NCBI GenBank assembly: GCA_021838985.1
Contig: JAKCCC010000156.1
Span: 1 to 5,627 of the forward strand
Direction of reading: 5' to 3'
Source of the DNA: Planctomycetota bacterium
Lineage (GTDB): Bacteria > Planctomycetota > Phycisphaerae > WQYP01
Length of the DNA: 5,627 nucleotides
Shown here in pieces: positions 1 through 5,627 of the stretch (position 1 is its first letter; every line of letters starts with the position of its first letter). The notes below the pieces were generated by a model. It was given only the letters and a program-made list of their open reading frames with translations. It was not told the DNA's origin and did not search any database. The position numbers were made by a program, and so were the translations under genes.

Positions 1-12
1 GATTAGTAATGT

Positions 13-17
13 GGAGG
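13..17 (+). promoter_or_regulatory. Shine-Dalgarno sequence for the TTG-started beta-barrel gene
   Basis: GGAGG lies four bases upstream of the TTG at position 22. It matters because the gene has no in-frame ATG near its 5' end. Two in-frame stop codons (TAG at 4-6, TAA at 7-9) sit immediately upstream, so the start must lie after position 9, and the TTG is the first usable codon. The spacing is a little short but acceptable. Confidence 0.6.
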
Positions 18-21
18 AACT

Positions 22-2359
<2,338 letters not shown>

Positions 2360-2437
2360 CGACCGTTGTCATAATCTTGGGAAAATCGCAGGGGTAGGGC
2401 GGTGCAAGCACGAAGCAGCCGGGCCAACGCGGGTGCA

Positions 2438-2462
2438 GGCCGGCCCACTGGTCCCGCCGGCC
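2438..2462. repeat. Perfect 7-bp inverted repeat downstream of ahcY
   Basis: GGCCGGC (2438-2444) and GCCGGCC (2456-2462) are exact reverse complements around an 11-base loop. The stem is all G/C and would be stable in RNA. The following sequence (ATCGGAATTGG) lacks the T-run of an intrinsic terminator. It might stabilise the 3' end of the ahcY transcript, but in GC-rich DNA it could also be chance. Confidence 0.4.
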
Positions 2463-2532
2463 ATCGGAATTGGCGGCGCCCCGGTTTTCCGACCTGCATC
2501 GAGAATCGAAACTGGAAACCCAGTGCTTTCTT

Positions 2533-2565
2533 GGCGTGCCTCGCCCTTGCAAATACGGGCACGCC
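2533..2565. repeat. Perfect 8-bp inverted repeat upstream of the DUF4870-like gene
   Basis: GGCGTGCC (2533-2540) and GGCACGCC (2558-2565) are exact reverse complements around a 17-base loop. It lies about 45 bases upstream of the TATAAT box, where an operator or activator site could sit. There is no T-run on either strand, so a terminator is unlikely. The function is unknown. Confidence 0.4.
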
Positions 2566-2581
2566 CTCGGCCGGGACAGAC

Positions 2582-2613
2582 TTGCGGCGTCATGCCAAGA
2601 TGTTACCTATAAT
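2582..2613 (+). promoter_or_regulatory. Probable promoter of the DUF4870-like gene
   Basis: A perfect -10 box TATAAT lies at 2608-2613, placing a start of transcription near 2620 and a leader of about 27 bases before the ATG at 2647. The -35 side is poor: TTGCGG at 2582-2587 is the best match, but at a 20-base spacing that is longer than the optimal 17. The -10 box is the main evidence. It supports transcription apart from ahcY and also argues against the longer reading frame that begins at 2470. Confidence 0.5.
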
Positions 2614-2632
2614 GGCGCATCAAGTTTTGCGG

Positions 2633-2639
2633 AAAGGAG
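2633..2639 (+). promoter_or_regulatory. Shine-Dalgarno AAAGGAG that sets the start at 2647
   Basis: AAAGGAG ends seven bases before the ATG at 2647, an ideal arrangement. The in-frame ATG at 2470 would add 59 residues and has no comparable site, and it lies upstream of the TATAAT box. This decides the start of the DUF4870-like gene. Confidence 0.75.
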
Positions 2640-2646
2640 CCTCGCC

Positions 2647-3096
2647 ATGGCGGATGAAATGGGCTATGAACTGAAACCCCCGGAGCCACCGCCCGCCCCG
2701 CCGCCACCGCCACCACCGGCGCCGCAGGCCGGTTCGGAAGTTTCTGAGGATGTGCGTGCGAATCGGGCCATGGCCATCCTGGCGTATATGGGGCCGCTGG
2801 TGATCGTGCCGCTACTGGCGGCGAAAGAGTCGCCTTTCGCCCGGCACCACGCCAACCAGGGATTCCTGTTGTTTCTAGGCGAGGTGATTTTCTGGGTGGT
2901 TTGTGCCATCCTGATGGTGGCCTTTGCGCCGTTGATGGCGTTCGGGTTCATGGTCTGGGTCGCTTCCATAGGTTCATTTTTGGCGGCGCTGGTGTGGGTG
3001 GTGTTCATGCTGTTTTCCCTGGTGGGAATTCGCCACGCCCTGGCGGGAACGCTGGAAGTCCTGCCGTTGATTGGACACTCGAACATTATCCTGTAG
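2647..3096 (+). CDS. Small Pro-rich membrane protein, DUF4870/Tic20-like
   Basis: A 149-residue integral inner-membrane protein of unknown function. The N-terminal 30 residues are charged and then proline-rich: 13 of residues 11-26 are Pro, with seven in a row at 18-24. They precede a predicted soluble linker (about 27-40). Hydrophobic segments follow at about 41-59, 73-97 and 99-127. Between the first two lies SPFARHHANQGFLLF (62-76), which matches the characteristic 'F-x-R-x-H-A-x-Q-G/A' loop of the DUF4870 family; GIRHALAGTLEVLPLIG near the end is also family-like. DUF4870 proteins are short, with three or four membrane helices, so this one is full length with an added Pro-rich tail. The start is chosen from AAAGGAG at 2633-2639 and the TATAAT box at 2608. 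The gene appears to be its own transcription unit, ending at a hairpin over the stop codon. The family call is from motif recall; no function is known. Confidence 0.85.
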   Translation: MADEMGYELKPPEPPPAPPPPPPPAPQAGSEVSEDVRANRAMAILAYMGPLVIVPLLAAKESPFARHHANQGFLLFLGEVIFWVVCAILMVAFAPLMAFGFMVWVASIGSFLAALVWVVFMLFSLVGIRHALAGTLEVLPLIGHSNIIL

Positions 3097-3118
3097 CCAT
3101 CTTCAAAATGGCCACAGG
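3090..3118 (+). terminator. Hairpin overlapping the stop codon of the DUF4870-like gene
   Basis: CCTGTAGCCAT (3090-3100) pairs with ATGGCCACAGG (3108-3118) over 11 positions with a single A/C mismatch and a seven-base loop. It is followed by TGTGTTT, a weak U-tract. The TAG stop codon (3094-3096) lies inside the left arm. It is best read as an intrinsic terminator of modest strength; a 3'-end stabilising hairpin is the alternative. Confidence 0.55.
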
Positions 3119-3198
3119 TGTGTTTCCGATCCCGAAGTCCCGGCGCTGCTGGGATAAACTCCAACGACAGGGCAGGATGCTAATTTGGCGGCAGACCC

Positions 3199-3220
3199 CA
3201 CGCTGATCTCACGCTGATCT
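3199..3220. repeat. Two exact tandem copies of an 11-bp unit
   Basis: CACGCTGATCT occurs at 3199-3209 and again at 3210-3220 with no gap and no mismatch. It is non-coding and probably a slippage duplication, possibly variable between strains. Confidence 0.9.
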
Positions 3221-3621
3221 CCCGATATTCATCCCAAGACTGTCCGAAATTTGCTCGCCATTTCCGAGTCTTTCGTCTAAATGAAGCCTTAATTTCGGTC
3301 AGCACCGCAGATGGGTTCGACTGTGGGTATGGCGAAACTCGTACCGACCAGTCCTTTGTCAAACGATAAATTTCTCGTGGGCCAAAACGCCCCCGGATCC
3401 GCCACCGAACCCGAAGCACCGCCCTTCAGGTCCTCGGCGAGCGCCACGCCTGCCCCCTCCCAAAGCACCCTTTCCACCGTAGATTAGAACATTATTTTCA
3501 AGTTCATCACACGCACTAAGCAATGCGGGCATCTTGGGGTCGCGCCGGATCGCTACGTCGGCTCATGCGCCGCGACAGCCCCGGCCGCGTCGCAGTCGGG
3601 CATGCCACCCCCTGGCCCCGC

Positions 3622-3676
3622 CGACTCGCCCCGCCCGTGGGCGGGCAAGCTTTGTCGAGTCGCCCTCTTCGGCGAC
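3622..3676. repeat. Nested GC-rich inverted repeats
   Basis: An outer pair CGACTCG (3622-3628) and CGAGTCG (3656-3662) encloses an inner pair CCCGCCC (3630-3636) and GGGCGGG (3639-3645). A further pair GTCGCC (3659-3664) and GGCGAC (3671-3676), with a six-base loop, overlaps the outer right arm, so the two larger structures would compete. Arms are exact. The cluster sits in a GC-rich block (about 3535-3720) that also has GTCGCG (3539-3544) facing CGCGAC (3571-3576). It could be a structured RNA, a dispersed palindromic element or a chance effect of high GC. Confidence 0.5.
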
Positions 3677-3887
3677 ACGCCGCGATGCCGCCGCCCCGCC
3701 GCGGATTACGCCCCGCAAAATTCCGGACCATATTGAATGGCCATCGGGACCCGTGAACGGTTACACTTTTGCCTGGACTGTCCGCTGCGGCTCCATGCTG
3801 CAAGCTCCACGCTCCGTTTGAAATAGGCTGCGCCGGGGAAGGCCGCCGCCTGTTTCGCCTGGTGCAGACTCGGGTAATGTCTCCGCA

Positions 3888-3959
<72 letters not shown>

Positions 3960-3969
3960 GGTTACCGTC

Positions 3970-3998
3970 ACGATACCATCGCGTTGCTGGGGCGACAA
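3970..3998 (-). promoter_or_regulatory. Possible promoter of the tRNA-Gly gene
   Basis: On the minus strand, TTGTCG (3998-3993, four of six matches to TTGACA) and TATCGT (3975-3970, four of six matches to TATAAT) are spaced by exactly 17 bases. Transcription would start near 3963, only a few bases before the tRNA's first base at 3959. The spacing is ideal, but the boxes are only moderate matches. Confidence 0.42.
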
Positions 3999-4109
3999 GC
4001 CGCCTTCATCCTTCCCGCTTCCCCTGACCCCTGTCCTTGAAAATCCCGTATTCCGCTCCTAATCTTAATCTTGACCGAAAGCCATCAATCACGATCAGAA
4101 TCCACAGCG

Positions 4110-4138
4110 GCAACCGGCATTTTCATCCGACCGGCTGC
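4110..4138 (-). terminator. Possible hairpin terminator just after pdxA
   Basis: Read on the minus strand, GCAGCCGG (4138-4131) pairs with CCGGTTGC (4117-4110) over eight positions including one G-U pair, with a 13-base loop. It begins two bases after the pdxA stop codon. The following sequence has only scattered U residues, so it would be a weak or Rho-assisted terminator and might let some transcription pass to the tRNA. The rest of the 180-base gap between pdxA and the tRNA holds only a hexamer TAATCT repeated twice (4060-4071) and the tRNA promoter. Confidence 0.35.
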
Positions 4139-4139
4139 G

Positions 4140-5246
4140 CTACCCCGTTGACTGCCCAAGCTGCGCGACATGACTGTGCCGGGCCAGGCGGCAAGCCAGG
4201 GTTATCGCCGCTTTCATACTCGACGGATCCGCCTTGTTCTTTCCAACGATATCGAACGCGGTGCCATGGTCCACGCTGGTGCGAATAATCGGCAGGCCGA
4301 GCGTTAAATTCACGCTGCCCTGAAAATCCAGCAGCTTCACGGGAATCAGACCCTGATCGTGATACATGGCCACCACCACGTCATAGGCCCCCTGGACGGC
4401 TCTATAAAAAATAGTGTCGGCGCTGAACGGACCATGAACCTCGATACCTTGGTCGCGGGCCATCAGAATGGCCGGTTCAATGATGCGTTTCTCTTCATCG
4501 CCAAACTGCCCGTGCTCGCCGGCGTGGGGATTCAAGCCGCACACGGCCACCCGTGGGTGCTCAATGGCGAACCAGTCGCGCAAAGCCTGCTGGGCCAGGT
4601 CGATCGCATCGAAGACGGTGCCGATTTTGAAGCGGTGCTGCAGATCGAAGAGCGCTTCGTGAATGGTGCACAGCACCACGCGCAGGCCTTTGTGCACGGG
4701 CACCAGCGGCGCGACGGCAGCGCCGGCCAGACCGTTGCCTGATTCGTCCGGCGCCCGGCGGGGTTCGGCGGCGAACATCATGGCGTAGCGTTTGGACCCG
4801 GTGCGGCGGGCCAGCAGCTCGGTATGCCCTGGCCAGTGCGCAAAGCCGGCCAGCCGCCAGCTTTCCTTGCAGATCGGTGCGGTGACCATGGCGTCAATGC
4901 GGTGGCTGGTCGCCGCCTCCAAGGCGTCGAGCACGAAACGCATCGACACGGCGCCGCCCTGTTTCGACGGCGCCTTGACGTCCATGCCTAGAAACGAATA
5001 CTCGTCATAATCCAGAGCCACCACATCGTGATCGTATGGTCGCAGGTGCTCATGCTGGTCGCGCCACCAAAAGGGTTCGATCTCCGCCAGGTCGGCCGCG
5101 TACGCCAGCAGCTCATTAAAACCGAAAACGAGGAATCGTCCCTGCCGCCGCACCGCCGGATCGGCCAGAGCCTTGATAATCACCTCGGCCCCGATGCCCG
5201 CCGGATCGCCCATGGTGATGCCGATAACCGGGCGATAGTCGTTCAT
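4140..5246 (-). CDS. pdxA: 4-hydroxythreonine-4-phosphate dehydrogenase, with a 25-residue insertion
   Basis: This cytosolic enzyme oxidises 4-phosphohydroxy-L-threonine with NAD(P)+; the product decarboxylates to 3-amino-2-oxopropyl phosphate, the partner of DXP in pyridoxine phosphate synthesis. Visible landmarks are GDPAGIG at 14-20, APICK at 123-127, GHTE at 140-143, and the three metal-binding histidines His196 (IHE), His241 (NPHAGE) and His296 (YHDQG). These keep the 45- and 55-residue spacing of E. coli His166, His211 and His266. GLPIIRTSVDHGTA is at 317-330. At 368 residues it is longer than the roughly 330 usual for the family. About 25 extra residues, rich in Ala, Gly and Pro, lie at 162-187 between MMFAAE and the strand carrying His196. 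The ATG overlaps the ribE stop codon (ATGA), and GAGG seven bases upstream (5257-5254) serves as ribosome binding site. The related PdxA2 acts on phosphorylated D-threonate or D-erythronate, but no DUF1537 kinase is nearby, so the B6 role is preferred. Confidence 0.94.
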   Translation of the reverse strand: MNDYRPVIGITMGDPAGIGAEVIIKALADPAVRRQGRFLVFGFNELLAYAADLAEIEPFWWRDQHEHLRPYDHDVVALDYDEYSFLGMDVKAPSKQGGAVSMRFVLDALEAATSHRIDAMVTAPICKESWRLAGFAHWPGHTELLARRTGSKRYAMMFAAEPRRAPDESGNGLAGAAVAPLVPVHKGLRVVLCTIHEALFDLQHRFKIGTVFDAIDLAQQALRDWFAIEHPRVAVCGLNPHAGEHGQFGDEEKRIIEPAILMARDQGIEVHGPFSADTIFYRAVQGAYDVVVAMYHDQGLIPVKLLDFQGSVNLTLGLPIIRTSVDHGTAFDIVGKNKADPSSMKAAITLACRLARHSHVAQLGQSTG

Positions 5247-5627
5247 GGGGCCGCCTCGGTCGGTTGGGGGATGGCCAGGAATTCGCCCGCCTGTAGCTCC
5301 CGCAGGTAATGCACCACCGTACGCGCTAAAATATCTGTTTCCAGGTTGACCCGCATTCCGCGACGCAGCAGACCAAGCGTGGTTTTCTGGCGCGTGGTGG
5401 GAATGACGGCCACGCTAAACTCGCCGCGGCCAACACTCGCCACCGTCATGCTCACCCCGTCCAAGGCCACCGAGCCTTTCGGCACAATCAGACTGCGGCA
5501 GAGCGCGGGCAGGCCAAATGTGATCAGCCAGTCCGCCGGATCATCCCGCACGGCCAGCACTTCCGCGACGGCGTCCACATGACCCTGCACAAAATGGCCA
5601 CCGATGGCGTCCGAGACTTTCAAACTT
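5243..5627 (-). CDS. ribE: Riboflavin synthase (alpha chain), C-terminal part; gene runs off the right edge
   Basis: The enzyme dismutates two molecules of 6,7-dimethyl-8-ribityllumazine into riboflavin and a pyrimidine, the last step of vitamin B2 synthesis. Only the last 127 residues are in the window, corresponding to the second of the two lumazine-binding barrels. It opens with SLKVSDAIGGHFVQGHVDA, the standard start of barrel two. Then come KGSVALDGVSMTV (the DG-x-S-x-T motif of the ligand site), IPTTRQKTTLG, and a final stretch GMRVNLETDILARTVVHYL leading to the C-terminal helix. The N-terminal barrel (MFTG..) should lie just beyond position 5627. A TTG at 5623-5621 could be mistaken for a start but is the internal Leu of SLKV. 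The TGA stop (5245-5243) overlaps the pdxA ATG by four bases, so the two genes form an operon with coupled translation. Family length is about 200-215 residues, so roughly 85-90 are missing. Confidence 0.95.
   Translation of the reverse strand, partial: SLKVSDAIGGHFVQGHVDAVAEVLAVRDDPADWLITFGLPALCRSLIVPKGSVALDGVSMTVASVGRGEFSVAVIPTTRQKTTLGLLRRGMRVNLETDILARTVVHYLRELQAGEFLAIPQPTEAAP

Larger units (their letters stand above)
2360..2646. other. Intergenic region between ahcY and the DUF4870-like gene
   Basis: These 287 bases hold no convincing gene. An open frame runs in from 2470 into the next gene, but its 59 extra residues are Cys/Arg/His-rich and unlike the following protein, and the downstream ATG at 2647 has the better ribosome binding site. 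The region contains two inverted repeats (2438-2462 and 2533-2565), neither followed by a T-run, and the promoter of the next gene at its right end. No clear intrinsic terminator for ahcY is visible, so its transcript may end by Rho or run on. Confidence 0.6.
3119..3887. other. Long non-coding stretch, compositionally mixed
   Basis: About 770 bases without a gene I can support. Open frames of 60-101 codons exist on both strands, but they overlap one another, are rich in Arg/Pro/Ser, show no recognisable motif and mostly lack ribosome binding sites. Composition changes along the stretch. About 3221-3370 and 3480-3525 are comparatively AT-rich, while 3535-3720 is extremely GC-rich and full of inverted repeats. 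An 11-bp tandem duplication lies at 3199-3220. The stretch could be decayed coding sequence, a dispersed intergenic repeat or an unrecognised RNA. I see no 4.5S, RNase P or tmRNA signature in it. Confidence 0.6.

Noticed and set aside
2470..2646. A 59-residue N-terminal extension of the DUF4870-like protein
   Set aside because: It starts upstream of the TATAAT box, lacks a good ribosome site, and its Cys/Arg/His-rich sequence does not resemble the rest; AAAGGAG before the ATG at 2647 fits far better.
2664..3164. A 166-codon minus-strand open frame with a Gly-rich C-terminus
   Set aside because: The Gly run is simply the antisense of the proline codons in the DUF4870-like gene, which has the promoter, ribosome site and membrane segments.
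3516..3821. Overlapping Arg/Pro-rich open frames of 77-95 codons on both strands
   Set aside because: They overlap in several frames at once, which is typical of very GC-rich non-coding DNA; none has a motif or a credible ribosome site.
4060..4072. TAATCT repeated twice
   Set aside because: Two copies of a hexamer in an intergenic gap are easily expected by chance and do not by themselves indicate a DnaA-box cluster or any other known site.
4359..4742. A 127-codon plus-strand open frame
   Set aside because: It is antisense to pdxA, whose motifs and metal ligands run through the same region.

Overview
This is an ordinary chromosomal stretch from a GC-rich, diderm (Gram-negative-type) bacterium. 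A signal-peptide-bearing outer-membrane beta-barrel protein indicates the diderm envelope. The tRNA gene lacks an encoded CCA, and the adenosylhomocysteinase is of the short-tailed type otherwise familiar from archaea and Thermotoga. Together with a DUF6268-like porin this is compatible with the Planctomycetota/Verrucomicrobiota (PVC) group, but that placement is a guess from protein style, not a demonstrated assignment. I see no mobile element, CRISPR array, phage gene or toxin-antitoxin pair.

Layout. The left half is on the + strand: a TTG-started outer-membrane beta-barrel protein (22-1026), adenosylhomocysteinase ahcY (1097-2359) with its own good promoter in the 70-bp gap, and, after a 287-bp gap, a small Pro-rich DUF4870-like membrane protein (2647-3096) with its own TATAAT box. 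A hairpin that straddles the last gene's stop codon probably ends transcription. A 770-bp non-coding stretch follows; it is compositionally patchy and holds an 11-bp tandem duplication and a GC-rich cluster of inverted repeats. The right part is on the - strand: riboflavin synthase ribE (C-terminal part only; the gene runs off the right edge) and pdxA overlap by four bases (ATGA). Downstream, in the same direction, lies a tRNA-Gly(CCC) gene with a plausible promoter of its own. The two halves therefore converge on the non-coding gap.

How the genes relate. ribE (last step of vitamin B2 synthesis) and pdxA (a middle step of DXP-dependent vitamin B6 synthesis) form a translationally coupled cofactor pair. 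AhcY removes the methylation by-product S-adenosylhomocysteine. The beta-barrel and DUF4870-like proteins have no assignable function. The points most worth a second look are a 25-residue insertion in PdxA next to its metal site, seven consecutive prolines near the start of the DUF4870-like protein, and the structured non-coding block at about 3535-3720. I do not find a convincing undescribed system in this window.
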